From Aplysia californica (Eukaryota > Mollusca > Gastropoda > Aplysiida > Aplysiidae), in contig NW_004797374.1 in NCBI RefSeq assembly GCF_000002075.1, positions 564,693-628,692 on the forward strand: a stretch of DNA of 64,000 nt, read 5' to 3'. The stretch's first letter is position 1, and each line of letters opens with the position of its first letter. Positions 11,779 through 24,900 of the stretch are shown in pieces. A program made the position numbers and the translations under genes. Under the pieces are notes generated by a model that worked only from the letters and a program-made list of their open reading frames with translations, was not told the DNA's origin and did not search any database.

Positions 11779-14700
11779 TTAAAAATTACTTGTGTCGTAT
11801 CAACATATAATTTTCCGTTCTTTCTCTAAATTATGTGTGACAGAGTTTCTAAACAAATATATGTGAATGTGAGGAGAGATTTTATTTTGCAAGTTTGTGA
11901 AATGTTTATTACTAATACATAGCTAGTTGTGGATACAAGCTGTCTATAGCATCAGCAAAGTTGTGACATTATATCTATTTCAGTTTATGTGTTTGAATTT
12001 TTTTTTTTAGATAAAATATTTTGGACTAATCAAATCAAATTTTTATTTATATTCTCTTCTAGAGTTTGCAGATACATTTTTGAGATGTGCCATGATGAAA
12101 ATCATTTTTTAAAGGAAATGTCTAGGGAGACCAGGGATATTATTTACGATGCGCATGAGCCATTCACTGGTTCACACAGGTTCTGGGTTCTCGCATCCGT
12201 TTGAATCTCATTCTTTAAAAAAAATAAAATTTTAGGCTCAATTGCAAATGTTCTTCAGCTTCAGGGGGCCCTTGACCTGTACTCTAATGTTCCGCCATTT
12301 ACGCGTTCGATTGTTGAATGCCAAAACCAGAGCACCGCTTCATTTTTTAAAAAGCTCAATAATTGTTTACACTTTAGATTAACATATATATCTCTTTACA
12401 GAAAAAGGGTAGCCTACAAAAGGAGCGTTTTGGTAATTTTGATGCTGGAACCTTTGAATAGGCCTATGGTTTAAGCTTAAATACATTATAGTTATAGTTA
12501 TACAGTCCTACGATCCTGGTCTCTCTAGCCCCTTCCTTTTTTGGAATGATGGATTGTTGGAAAATGGCAATATTTTTCAATGACTTACACCTTTTAAATG
12601 GGAACGGAAATCTCATTCAAAACAGCTGGATTTTTTTTTTCTTTTCTTTTTACTTGACTGTTATAGAAATGCACTTTACCATTCGTAAACGTTAAAGTAT
12701 CATTTTGATGAATTGATTGAGTTTTACAGCACAGTGGATACTGTGTCTGATGGAGAAGAAATACAACCCTAACAAACAAAACATAAAACTTAAGAGAAAT
12801 AATTGTACGAAAAGCTCTAAAAAATATAATAAATCGTACATGTTCTTTCTCTTTCTAATTGAAAACGAAATGCTTGAAAGACAGGCTACATGTACAAATT
12901 TTAGACTCTTGTTTTGGTCGAACTCATATTTTTCAAGACTGTGATTAAACTTATAAAGAAAAAAAAAGGTAGAAAGATCCAAACATGGTGAAAGAACATC
13001 CTATTAATATTCAGTATGGTCGGTAAAGGTAAAGATTACAAGACTGCTATTGTTCCCGACAAAATGATTTGTACAGACTAAACTCTTTGACTTTTCTTAC
13101 ATTCCCCAGTTGAATGCTAACAATAGGTAGGCCTATATAATAATATTGTTATTTTATGTATACATGTACTGGTTTTACTACCTACTGGAGCGCTTGCTTT
13201 AAAAAGTTTTTGACCAACGCATGGTTCAAATTACCTTCCAGCTGTTTCAGAGGGTCTGGTTACATTCCAACGAATACAATATGTTGCCTAGAAAAACTTG
13301 ATGATCTACTCAATGAACAAATGTTGCCATTTTTACTCTATAGAAAAAAATACATGTACATATAATAATATTTATATGTATGTATGTATGTATTATACAC
13401 AGAATATCGCAATGGACTGTGCTGAGATTTGACATCTGGTTATATAGCCTTACACTATACCTGTTGGTGAATGTAATGTTAATAAAGTTATGTCAAGGGG
13501 GTGCAGCGCTCAAACTCAAAGGATTATAAATACCTTGTAGACTGAAACTTTGCATCATATTATTTATATCTTAAAGCTCAAAAGGTATTTGTTCACTCCA
13601 GTTGTGGAATTCATTCAGATGTGTTCAAATTCAATCCTCAGGTATCTTATCTCTTATTCCCCCCCCCCCTTAAAAAAAAATTCTTACAGCTCAGCTTTAT
13701 TGTAGTTTTCTGACACCAAGATTATAGACTGACTCAGCTTTCACTTTCAAATGAGAGCACCATTTTGTTCCTCTGTTCTTAAGTCAGTATGAAGGTACCA
13801 TGTCTACTAAAAAAAATAATTTATGTATTGCAGTACATTATATATTATTAACATCTTGTGCGTTGTGTTAAAAATGATATATGGGTAGAAGTAGAAGTAA
13901 AATAGCCTTCATGAAAGAAGCTTGCACAATTGTACTGGTATAATGTCCCTTGCCACACTGTACGGTTAGTTAAGAGGCGGGACCTCTCAGTACATCCATC
14001 TCTGATAGACTGAACCAAATGGGAAAATTCATGTCAAGTACCTTTCCCCAAGGATACAACATCCAACCATGCTGAGCCTCGAACCACCCAACCCCCAATC
14101 TCAGGATTTCAAGTCTTTTTCTTTTTAAACTAAGATAAGAATCAAGAATTGAAAGAAACATTTTTGTTAATTTGGATCAAATAATTTTATCTCATATTAA
14201 AAACTTCAATGACAGACACGAAGGAAAAACATTTGTTGTAATAGGTGTAACATCAAAGAAAAAGTGAGCTTAATTCATTCGCATGATTTTTTGTTATATC
14301 AGTATTGTGTGAGGAAACCCATAGAATCATTTACTGTTACTGTAAATGAGATTATGTGTGATTGAGAGGGCATGGTTTTTATGACCAGTGTTTCATGTAC
14401 CTGTAGGAGATTAACTCTATTTTATTTGGTTTGCTCGAGTTTATGTGAAAATGACATTATAATAAATTCAATACATGTAATAATTTAAATAATTCCTTTG
14501 TATCATTGAGAAGGAATGATATAATATATATTGATAGATATTTATATATATATATGAGTAAGAATTTACATATTTACTTTTATATATAGATCTATGTGAT
14601 CCCACGCCTGTGTGTGTGTGTAATGCATGAAAAAAAAAAGAAACCAAAAAGTTATGATCAATTTAACCTACGGTACTTTATTGGTTAAGAGTGCTGATCA

Positions 14701-15350
14701 CTTGTTGTGCAATCTTTTTACGGAGTGGCTAGCCGCCCGATCTGGGTATTTTTATTACCATATCTTTTTAAAAGTTAAAATTATAATTTATAAATGATTT
14801 ATGTTCATTCTTATGGATGCAATGTGTTTTATGAGTAAAAAAATGTGACAATGGATATATGCGCAGTTCATTTTGCTTAAAAAAGAAATTGAAATAAAGT
14901 TTTGATTAATCAGTAATTTGTTGATGTTTGAATCTCATGTTTTGTTTGTATATTATATATATTATATTGCTCTTGGTCTGTACAAGAATCACCTGCTACA
15001 GCAGTGTATCAATATGCTTTCCTCTAGTCTGGAGAGATAACATTTTCTCAATTTTCTCCCACTTATTTACGTTACGGTATAAAAAAAAAACGTCGAGAAG
15101 AATAAATTTGTACTGGATTTTGCCATAAAACTGTTCATTATAGACTACCATTATTAGGAAATATCTTTTGTGAGCAGCAAACACAGACTGCCATGCCGTA
15201 TGTCCCCTTGGGTACTACTATGGTTATAAGGAATGAACAGACTTACTATGTAGGTGTTGTTGTAAGTCAAAATACAAGGTTTTCAGTGGAAGCAAAAAAC
15301 TTGTTTCATTTCTCTCAATGATTGTATCAATCTTGATACAAAATATTTTT
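11779..15350. other. Long AT-rich spacer; no gene seen
   Basis: No splice-supported coding frame. Contains short TATA and ATGT microsatellites (13368-13395, 14521-14560) and poly-C/T runs (13660). Confidence 0.4.
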
Positions 15351-15357
15351 TTATGCT

Positions 15358-15545
15358 TTAGTTCTAGTAGTAAGAGTTTTAAGGCACATGCGACACAATA
15401 CGGTCATTAACAAATGCTGAAGATAAAAGGTTTTACAAGAAAGTAACAATCAATAAAAGAAAAAAGAGATATAACTAATATTTATAAAAGGATGATAAAT
15501 GTTTAATAGGAAAGAAAGAGCAAACCACACCAACCACCTAATCAC
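15358..15545 (-). mobile_element. SINE, minus-strand copy
   Basis: Reads tagttctagtagtaagagtt then aaggcacatgcgacacaata, followed by gatgataaatgtttaatagg and caaaccacaccaaccaccta: the reverse of the copy at 5885-6065. Its tail stem is worn. Confidence 0.75.
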
Positions 15546-15928
15546 AAAATGTTTAATTAGTTTAAATTTGTCACTTTTTCAAAAAGAGAAACGAGTATAG
15601 GATCTATCGAAGTGCCTCATCAAACTCTACAAAATTCTTGTTTTCATTTTTTCGAAATTCTGACAAACTACAATGCTGCATGACAGCAACAGTGTATAAC
15701 CTATATTCTGTCCCTGTCGTTTTATGCAAGAAAAATTCTGAAATTATGCAAATTGAGTCCAAAAATGTGAAATTATGCAATTCTGTTAATTTTAATAAAG
15801 AATGATAAAGGAAAATAATCAGAAATAATGCAAAAAATTATCAAATTTTGCTAAATTATGCGGGGTGCGTAAAACCACGGGGACAGTATATTTTTGTTGC
15901 CAAATCTTTTCTTCAATACTCACCAAAT

Positions 15929-16125
15929 TTGAGCGGGTGGTCGGCGGGTGCTCTGGTGTGGTTTGCTTCTTCTTTCCTATCACGCATCTATCGTCCTCAT
16001 CTCCCCCTTCTTCTTTTTCATGTTTGTTACATGTACTCTCTTGTACACCTCTAATCTTCTGGCGCTCATATGACCTTATGCAGTTGAGAGCGCCGTAAAA
16101 TCTCTTCTAAACTAAAACCAAACTT
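15929..16125 (+). mobile_element. SINE, plus-strand copy with GGCGCTC/GAGCGCC stem
   Basis: Body ggtcggcgggtgctctggtg and tail ggcgctcatatgaccttatg then cagttgagagcgccgtaaaa. It forms a seven-pair stem that differs in sequence from the 6017 copy. Confidence 0.85.
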
Positions 16126-16191
16126 GAGCTGAAGCACCGATACCAACAACTCAAACCTTTTTTCCTTGATGTCAGGATGAGTAACTGAAGT

Positions 16192-16998
16192 ACAGTCCAT
16201 GCCGACTTTAAGCACGGTCGTCGGGAGAAAACTTAAGCGTGCTTAAAGCCGAAGCGTGCTTGAGTGCGAAGTAGACATAATCCAGAGATTTTCATGTAGA
16301 AAATTTCTCGTGCTATTTCCCTTTGTTTGTAAGTAGGCCTATAGCGGTCCCGCAAAAGTGTGCACTGTTATTTAGACACCCACCATGGTAGTTTTTGTTT
16401 GCTTGTTTGTTTTTGTTTTGTGGTCGAATGGGAAATGAAAACTTAATTTAGACGGCCAGTCACACTACAGCACACTAGGCCTACATTACACTGCCTGTGC
16501 GTACCACTGCCCGCTGTGCCACTCGTACCACCGCCTTCATCCAACCTCGCGTGTGATACACAATCAGGATTAATGGATAGCGAGGGTCAAAGGTGAAATC
16601 GCAGCCAGCCTCCCTTTCTCGTCTCCCCGACTCTCTTTGTATTTTTTTTTTGGTCGTGTGTAGCTTTGCCCTAGGCCTAGGCTAGATCCTATGTCCGCGC
16701 GCGCGGCTGTGTGCATCAGCCTTCCTCTCCGCCCGTGTGAGTGTGTGTGTCCATCACTTGCGTTCTTTGTGTTTCTCTTGACACACTCCACTGCTGCGGT
16801 GTAGACTGTGTTCGAACTTCGATGGGTCATCATGAAAATATTGACTGTCTTGTAATTGAAGCGTGCTTGAAGCCGAAGTTACCGCGCTTAAAGGCGTGTA
16901 ATTTATATAGCAAAAATTCGGTAAGAGCCGTTTAGCGTGCTTGAGTCCGAAACGTGCTTAAGACCGGCGTGCTTAAAGTTAAAGCCGGCACGGACTGT
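16192..16998. mobile_element. DNA element with acagtccatgccg ends
   Basis: Left acagtccatgccgactttaa and right ttaaagccggcacggactgt are inverted (about 807 bases). The subterminal motif gcgtgcttaaagccgaagcg recurs in both arms (16233-16270, 16860-16975). Ends of the ACAGTCC type, next to TA, fit the pogo/Tc1 superfamily. No transposase is seen inside. Confidence 0.8.
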
Positions 16999-17276
16999 AA
17001 TATAATATCAACCAATGAAGACCTAACTCTTCTAATCAGCCTAGATGTCGAAGAGACTCACTAAAACTCCAAAGACGCCAATAAGACACTTATTTCACAT
17101 GGGTGTCCATTCACTTAACAATTGTTTGATTTAGATTTAGGCATTCCGGTATAATCATAATGGTTTGTGGTGAAAAAGGCTTTTCAAAGTATTTGTGTAA
17201 AATTTGTAAAGTTACGGCTTTGTTTTAGTTTTAGTAAGCATTTTACAAAAACACAAATGGCACGGTACAGTATAAT

Positions 17277-18474
17277 CCACTTATAATATCGACGTCCGAT
17301 TTATCAACATTTTGACGTATCGACATTAATTTCCAATTACAAAATTTTTCCTTCAATATTCACTAAACAATTTCTCTTATATCGACTTTTTTTTCGGCCC
17401 ATTCTGCTTTATCGACATGCTTCCTGGGTACCTGGCGAAGCCCACGAACATAAAAGGGGGGAAAAGCCACGCTTACAATCAACGCATTAGTTCTTCATTA
17501 AGTCCGCATACCTGCCAATAGTAGCCTATTCGACACACCAGGCTTTATTAGATCATGTGGAGCCTACACAGTGTAGTCTCCAACACAGTACAGTGCCTCA
17601 CAGACATCACCTCCCTACACTCACTCCTGATCGTTCACTCCCCTTCCCCATCCCATTGTCAGTCTGTTGCTGGCAAGGGCCACGGTCAGTGAGTCAGTGC
17701 CTGCTCGCCTTTCCATTTCCCCCAGCAAGCGCCATATACAAGCTTTACAAAAATGCTACAGGACAGTTTGCACTAGTGTGTTATGAGCGCATCGCGCTGT
17801 TCTGTCTTTGGTACCACAACTCTCCCCCCCCCCCGCCCTTGTTTAGTTTCAAGAATCAAGGGAAGCAACCAGCTTTGTAATGTTGTTTTTTTACTGCCGA
17901 CCTCCCCTTGTTTTTTCGTCTTTGGCTTTATATATTTTCATTTATTGACTATAATTTGACATTTGTGAGGCATCGTGGTGGAATCAGGCTCTCGTCAATT
18001 TTTGGGCATGTGGAGTTATTGGTATCATCTTAAAGCTTGTTTACTTGTCTTTATTTGGATGAAAAATATCCATTTAACTTGAATACAAGTCGAGATATTT
18101 GCGAATGAAGGAGGTGGGGGTCACCTGTTTTCAGAGGTAAAATTAGTGAGAAAATGGCCACCAAAGATTAGTTATTTCCTTAGCTAAAGAGTCTGTGGTA
18201 ACTGAAAATTTACAATATACATTTTTTTGCCTTTAATCAACGTTTTTCAGAAAAATCCACACAGAAATGAGTTCTTTAATGGGCATGAAAGGTGTTAGCC
18301 AAAAAACAAAAACTCAATAAAAAATCACAAACCTGTGGAAAAATGCAAGTTTTGTCACTTTGAATACTTTGATTATTTTGACGAGAGCCTGATTCCACCA
18401 CGCTGCCTCACATTTTTATACATCGACATCAAATCCATATCCCAAACTATGTCGATATAAGTGGATTATACTGT
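17277..18474. mobile_element. Pogo-like element with acagtataatccacttata ends
   Basis: Left acagtataatccacttataa and right tataagtggattatactgt are inverted. Subterminal tatcgac words repeat (17290-17420, 18420-18455). The element is interrupted by MITE A copy 2 at 17965-18411, so it is older than that insertion. It is about 750 bases without the insertion and non-coding. Confidence 0.85.
17965..18411. mobile_element. MITE family A, copy 2 (nested)
   Basis: The best-kept copy: left gtgaggcatcgtggtggaat and right attccaccacgctgcctcac, with caggctctcgtcaa and ttgacgagagcctg inside. About 34-base terminal repeats and about 447 bases in total. It sits inside the element at 17277-18474. Confidence 0.92.
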
Positions 18475-18486
18475 CCATAGGCATCT

Positions 18487-18615
18487 AGGGCTGAAGTTAA
18501 GAGGTGTTACTAGAGAGCAACATACAAAAAGAAGGAGGAAAGATAACGATGATATACATTTAATAGGAGAGAAGGAGAAAACCACACAGGAGCACCTGTC
18601 AACAACCCACTTCAA
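18487..18615 (-). mobile_element. SINE fragment, minus strand
   Basis: Contains aggtgttactagagagcaac, then gatgatatacatttaatagg and accacacaggagcacctgtc, matching the SINE body in reverse. The tail hairpin is missing. Confidence 0.65.
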
Positions 18616-18638
18616 AAGGGTAAACAAATGGTCTACAA

Positions 18639-19722
18639 GGAAGTGTCTAGGTAGACCCCAATTAGGGACTATGTAGTTATGGTGTTTTGGTAGTCCCCAA
18701 TTGGGGAGCATCTAGCCACCAATGCTCCCGTAGACCACACACAATCTATCATCAGGTGTCTCTGTTTTTTTTGGGTTTTTTTTATCAATCAACTAGCTGG
18801 ACCCCCTTACGATGAAAGGAATGATTGGTGCATACTACACTCTACTGGAATGGAGCAAAAAATCTTGAGAGGTACAAAAAAATAGGTCTAGATTTATACT
18901 CTCAAAACAGAAATTGATAATTCTTGCAGTGCTTAATGCGGAAACGTACATGATTAAACATTTTAATTAATGGAGAAAAAGAATGCATCACTTGTGGAAC
19001 AATTAAAAACAAAAAATTAGATAGAAGAATAATTTGAAGTTATAAATATACATGGGCCATGTGCACTCTTCAACCACCGCTAATGTACCCTGTAAATATT
19101 TAAGTCATATGGTTAGGTGGTATTGGAGTTTTAGGCAACCAAAAATTGCCAAGTGGGCCCCCCTACGCCAATATAAAGTGTGTCCACAAAGTCTTGGCAT
19201 TGCACTGTGGCCTATTTTTTCTCTATTTTATTGTAGTTTCAAAACACAGCAAGTGTTTAGTGTGCATCAGTGGACGTGTTCACGTTGTAACCAAGCACAA
19301 CAATGGAAAATAAACACACTAAAATAGAGAAAAATAGGTCACAATGCAATGTCAGGACTTTATGGACGCACTATATATAGATTGACGCAGAGAAAAACAA
19401 ATGAACAAGTTTGCCACCTTCTAAATAAAAGTCCAGAATTGTTACAACACAATAAAACAAGAAAATTACAGTATTTCAGACACATAAAATGACATTCATT
19501 ATTCTGCAGGACTATACTAGAGTGTAAAGTGGAGGGAACAAGACCGAGAGACACATGATGATAGATTGGGGTCTACGGGAGCCATGGTGGCTAGGTGCTC
19601 CCCAATTATTCCTTCCTTTAAAAAATTCAACCAGGGGTCAGAGGTCACAATCCAACATTTTTGGGGAACACCTAACCACCATGACTACGTAGTCCCCAAT
19701 TGGGTTCTTCCTCGACACTTCC
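18639..19722. mobile_element. Foldback-type element with arms over 100 bases
   Basis: Left arm ggaagtgtctaggtagaccc ... gtagtccccaattggggagc ... gctcccgtagaccacac pairs with the right arm, which reads the reverse of ggaagtgtcgaggaagaacc ... gaccccaatctatcatc. Arms are about 115-180 bases with one indel. A second small element (19179-19370) sits in the middle. Confidence 0.85.
19179..19370. mobile_element. Mariner-like MITE (nested)
   Basis: Left agtgtgtccacaaagtcttg and right caggactttatggacgcact form a terminal inverted repeat about 50 bases long, reaching in to tttctctatttta. It is 192 bases in total. TGTCCACAAAGTC-type ends resemble mariner termini. Confidence 0.8.
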
Positions 19723-20029
19723 GGTCAACAAAATGAAGACAAACAATACGGGTGTGGTACACATTCCTCAATTCATTCAGAGCAATGAACGGTCACAAAT
19801 CCATCCGTTACATTCAGTGCATAGAACTTTTAAAAGCAAACACACAAATCAATGCTTACGTTAGCATGCAATAAAACCCATGTTTCACTGTTCATATTCA
19901 CACATACGGTATTTACACAAGTAAACACAATCATAAACTTGTGATTTAAGAAAACTTCCCTCCATTACTAATTAAGGCATGTCAGTATAGTCAACGCATG
20001 GAAAGATAATTATGCGTAAGTGTGTATGT

Positions 20030-20255
20030 GAGAGGATGCATGTGCGCATGTGAGTGCTTGTGTGTGTGTGAGTGTGTTTGTGTGAGAGGATGCATGTGCG
20101 CATGAGAGAGCCTGTGTGTGTGTGTGTGTGAGTGTGTGTGTGTGTGTGTGAGTGTGTGTGTGTGTGTGTGTGTATGTGTGTGTGTGTGTGTGAGTGTGTG
20201 TGTGTGCGTGAGTGTGTGTGTGTGTGCGTGTGTGTGTGTGTGTGAGTGTGTGTGA

Positions 20256-20321
<66 letters not shown>

Positions 20322-20322
20322 C
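20030..20322. repeat. Long GT microsatellite
   Basis: About 290 bases of (GT)n with GA, GC and TA interruptions and two copies of gaggatgcatgtgcgcatg at the left. Histidine-threonine frames read from it are artefacts. Confidence 0.95.
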
Positions 20323-20657
20323 TGCCTGCTCACATGTAGTAAACAAGTACACATAAGAAGAAGGTGTTGTTACTGCTATATTTTGTAGGCTGTACACCTA
20401 TACCCCCCCCCCCCACCCATGTCGAAAGCAGGAGTAGGACTTAATTTTTTTTTTTCGACAGTTCAGTAACCTGTGTTCCTACCCATTAATACAGACTTTG
20501 CAGAGAAATAAACTCAATTGTTCAATCAATGAGACATTAAAATTTTTTTGTCCAATCAATAGCAAAAAATTGACAGGTTGTAAAATAATTATAAACAAAT
20601 TGTAAATTTCTTTCCCTGAACATCTTGAAAAAGCTAGTCATAACAAACACAACAAAG

Positions 20658-21928
20658 TCAAGAAGAGCTAGTGCCATCCTTTTGCTTTGAAAATGGTTTC
20701 CTTTCCTTGTTAGCTTGCCTCTTTTGTTCTCTCTGAAATAAGAAGAATAAACGAAATGATTTAAGGAAAACCTCTACAATAAGAGTAGTGTGAAAAAAGA
20801 CCACTAGTAGTGGTATAGTATATATGTCAAGTAGGCTACTTGATACCTGGACAAAATGAGATACACAGGTACAACAATTCTTTCATATTAAGTATGGGGC
20901 TCTCGAGGCCTAGAGATTAGGTGTTCGCCTCTCATTCCAAGTTCTCGGGTTAGAATCCAGGCAGCGACCGAAACAAATTTTTTCTCTCTAAAATTGCCTC
21001 CTTTCACCTCCTTTCCTGCTCTCTTACAACGTACTGTTTTTCTGATTTCGTCTCCGCTTTCTGCCCCCACCTCTGAGCTCTTGATTCTTTCTGCAGCCTT
21101 TCTACTGCTTTTCGTTGGCTCCATCTTACTGTCACACCCCTGATTTTCTAATAGGAAAGCTCTACACCTAGCCTTCTCGGACAAGGGCGAAAAACTTCGG
21201 AGGTCCCGAGTGCAAGTTGCGCACGTTAAAGATCCCTTGGTAGTCCAAACAAAATCAATAAGAGTAGGCTTCGGCTGCCACCCAGGCAAAATTCCAAATT
21301 TCCTACCAACTGAAATGTGTCCCGCGCGCTCATATGACCTTATACAGTTGCGAGCGCCATAAAACACATACAACCTCCCCCCCCCCCCCCCAAAACAACC
21401 AAATTAAGTACACTGTATCAAAATGAAAGTACCTCTCCAAAAAAGGGCGACGTTTGGAAAGTTAGTTCCTCAGAATAGTCCAGAAAGTACTCGGAGGTGT
21501 GTACTACAAGCAGTTTAGTTACCTTTTGTTCTATGAACTAAGTGTATAATTTACTCCATGGATGAGTCAAGACAAGACTGCATTCCTTTTACAAAGTGAA
21601 ATAGCCTTTCGACTCTTGCAGGACACAAGTATAATTTGAAATTTGAACAACAAATGTGCGGTGTGCTGATTAAATGAGTTATTTCTCACAATTCATGAAT
21701 GGTAAGATTCGGCCGAAAATTGACACCGTGTTCAAATTTTTCGATTTTCAACTGATAACTTATATTCTTTAAGTCTTTTATCACTTCATAAAATAAATAA
21801 ATACAAACTCAACCAAAAAATTTAACGTACAGTGCAGCCTCTCTAAAATGACATTGTCAGGACCAGACAAAAAATGTCGTTATAGAGTCGTTATAGAAAG
21901 TTTAAGAAATTCAATCAAAAATTACTAA

Positions 21929-21984
<56 letters not shown>

Positions 21985-24900
21985 AAAAAATCGGGACCTG
22001 GGCACAATGTCACTATACAGAAGATGTTATATTAAAGATCGTTATTGAGAGGGCTGCAGTGTATTTTTTATCTACAATGTGGGTAGGGAATCTGAGAAGT
22101 AACTCATTTTATAAGCACGTGACACGAATCTTATTTCATACACATGCAGGCAATGGTCATACAAAATACAAAAAGTACACGATATTTATTTGTCATCAAA
22201 TATTCTCCACCTGAAAAAGCCCTGTGAACTCTAAATTGAGTACACGTATTGGGCACATCTGGTAAAGAGGAACTGTAAAAGCTATTTAACAATTTGGGGC
22301 AAAAAAAAGAGGCTTGGATCAACAGCAATCTTTTAAAATAATTTTTTCTTTTAAACATAGGTGTTTTACACCTAAATTGACACAATTTAGACCATTTAGA
22401 TTGTATAAGAGATGACAGGCTGTCAGGGCCAACCCTGGTTGAGAGGGATACAAAATCCTCAGCACAAAATTAGACTGAGACACTTGAAATAAATTATCAT
22501 AAAAACGATTTTTAGAATGAGTGAAATCGTTGTCAAGTTTTTTTCAGTGCCAGTCAAACAGCCACAGGACACATTGTTCTTCACCCACTACTGAGAATGT
22601 CCCAATACTATACTGCAAAAGGGAGACGACCATCAAAATGAAAAAAGTTAGTTACACACAAACAATGATATTTTTAACCTTGATCAAAGCCAGTCATTAA
22701 AAATCCTGTTCTCTTAACTAGGCACTACGGTACATTACGTAGACAGGCTGAGAGATCAGAGAGCTGAAGATACACATTATGTTATGTGCACAATGATACC
22801 CTGGCCCTGACAATATTATACAATACAAATTTCAAATTCAGACACATACACGAACGAAAGATGGCAGCAGCACAATAATAGCATTACATTGGCTATACTT
22901 TCTTTCAAAATTTGGGTGTACATGTATAGGTCTGGAATTAAGGTCTCAATATAATCGTTTTAACATTTTTTGTAAATTAAAATTTGGAAAAATATTTGAT
23001 GTTTACATGATTTATGCTTGTTTTCAGGTCAATGTACTTTTACCTCTATACATAGCCAACCATACAAAAAAATTAAAAACTATTGCGAAAGTAATTGTCA
23101 TAAAACCAACAGCTCACTTCTTGTTTTAGACATTTTGTCATTGCCCTGTCAGCTTCATTGCAGGCTCCCAAAAATTTTTTGAAAGGATTCTGTAAAAGAA
23201 AGAAAACAAAAACACACATCAATGCCTTAAGAATTAGCAATGGAGAATAAAAACAGGGAACTAAATCTTACGCACATGTGTTTCTAAGTAGATCTGGCAC
23301 CGTATGGTCACATTAAATTATTGTCTCCCCATAGGTTGGTGATACTAACTCAACTCTCATATACATAGAGAGAGATCTATATGTATGAGTATGAGTAGCA
23401 AGAATAAATGACTTATGAAAAGTAAGCGCACTGCATGACCGTTAAATCAACCACAAATCTTTGTGTTCCTTTTCATAACTCAGTGGTGCAGTTGTAACTG
23501 TTCGACATGAAAAGTTGTACAATGTAAGGCTTACAGAGAATGCTGTAGAGCACGGAATGCTATCACAAATCAATCATTATAATACTGTAATAATTTTAAA
23601 AGGAAATAGTAAAGTAGTAATAATATTTTATATAGTCTGTTATTTGTGTCTCTGATGCAAAATTTGTTGGTCCATGTCACATTGTGCATTTTACTCAACG
23701 CTGCATTGAACTTTTAAACTTTGTTATAGTGAAAAAAAAACAACAACCAATCTTGACCAAGATCAGGCACTGATCCGTGTACAGTTGAATCTGTCCATGA
23801 TATTATGATACAGTCACTATCAAGATCACAGAGAAAAGAGTCCGTTTTACAATGTAAGGGCCTAGTTGGGCACAATGGACAGGGTCTGTTGAGTTTTTTT
23901 ATATTTCGGTCACTTCTTGACTTGAATTCAACAAATGGTTTAAAATCAGAAATCTTGTTTTTATCATTCCATTTCATTTCCATCAAAACATGTTACATTC
24001 ATACTCAGATATAATAATAACAGGACAGACGGGACCTTCAGCTTACTATTCGATTACCACTGATTCTTTTCCAGCGGGCTGTTCTGCTGACACTGAGACA
24101 GAATCGATCAGTGACCCCAAAACTATTAGGGGGGGGCATTTTTGGCATTTTTCGACACTTTTTAAATTCTTGCTGTGGCATAACCATTTGCTTTTTCGTT
24201 TAAATTTTTGGCAAGATATTAGTACAACCACCGATTTATCATTCCCAATAGTGATTATAGATATTGCATCATCAGTATTTAAGAAGTGGTCTAAAATAGC
24301 TGATACGCCTGTTTGTGAGAACATAATTATGCCCGTAAAGACACAAGATTGACGATACGCTACATCGTTTGCTAATAGAATATAAGAGAAAAGGGATTGT
24401 TTTCTTGATTATTGAATAGGTTTATCAACTCAATATGCCAAAGTGATCTATTTTGGGGAGTGAAAAACAACAGGAAAAAGAAAAAGAAACAGATTTGGGG
24501 TCTCCACGATATGAAATGTAAATAACTTACAGAGTTAAGCTTTCTTACTTGTCTTCAAGGTATTATGCAGAATTTTCACAATACAAAGAGTATAAAATTA
24601 CTAGTATTGCACAGAACCTTTCATTCAGGACTGTGCACCTTCCTTAGACAACAACAATACTGGGACAGAGATAAATACTGAGCATGTTTAAAGAATTTGT
24701 GTTATACCTTATAAACGTTTTAGCCCATAATACTCTGTTTATCAATTTTGTTAAGAAAGATTTAAATGATCTGGAAAGGCACTTCAATGCGAAAACACAG
24801 TGCAAGTGGTAGCCTGTTATTTGTTATAAGTTGCATGTGGCAAAGTTAAAAGAACATTGTGTGTTCCTCCAGTCTGATGAAAAGTGTACTTGGCTAAAAG

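Noticed and set aside
19972-20397. Histidine-threonine-rich protein of over 140 residues
   Set aside because: It is the translation of a GT microsatellite.
20905-20960. tRNA gene
   Set aside because: A and B boxes are degenerate and no clover-leaf closes. It is the head of a SINE that ends in the shared tail.
23990-24352. 120-residue plus-strand ORF
   Set aside because: No family resemblance; the minus strand of the same stretch reads as the better candidate remnant.
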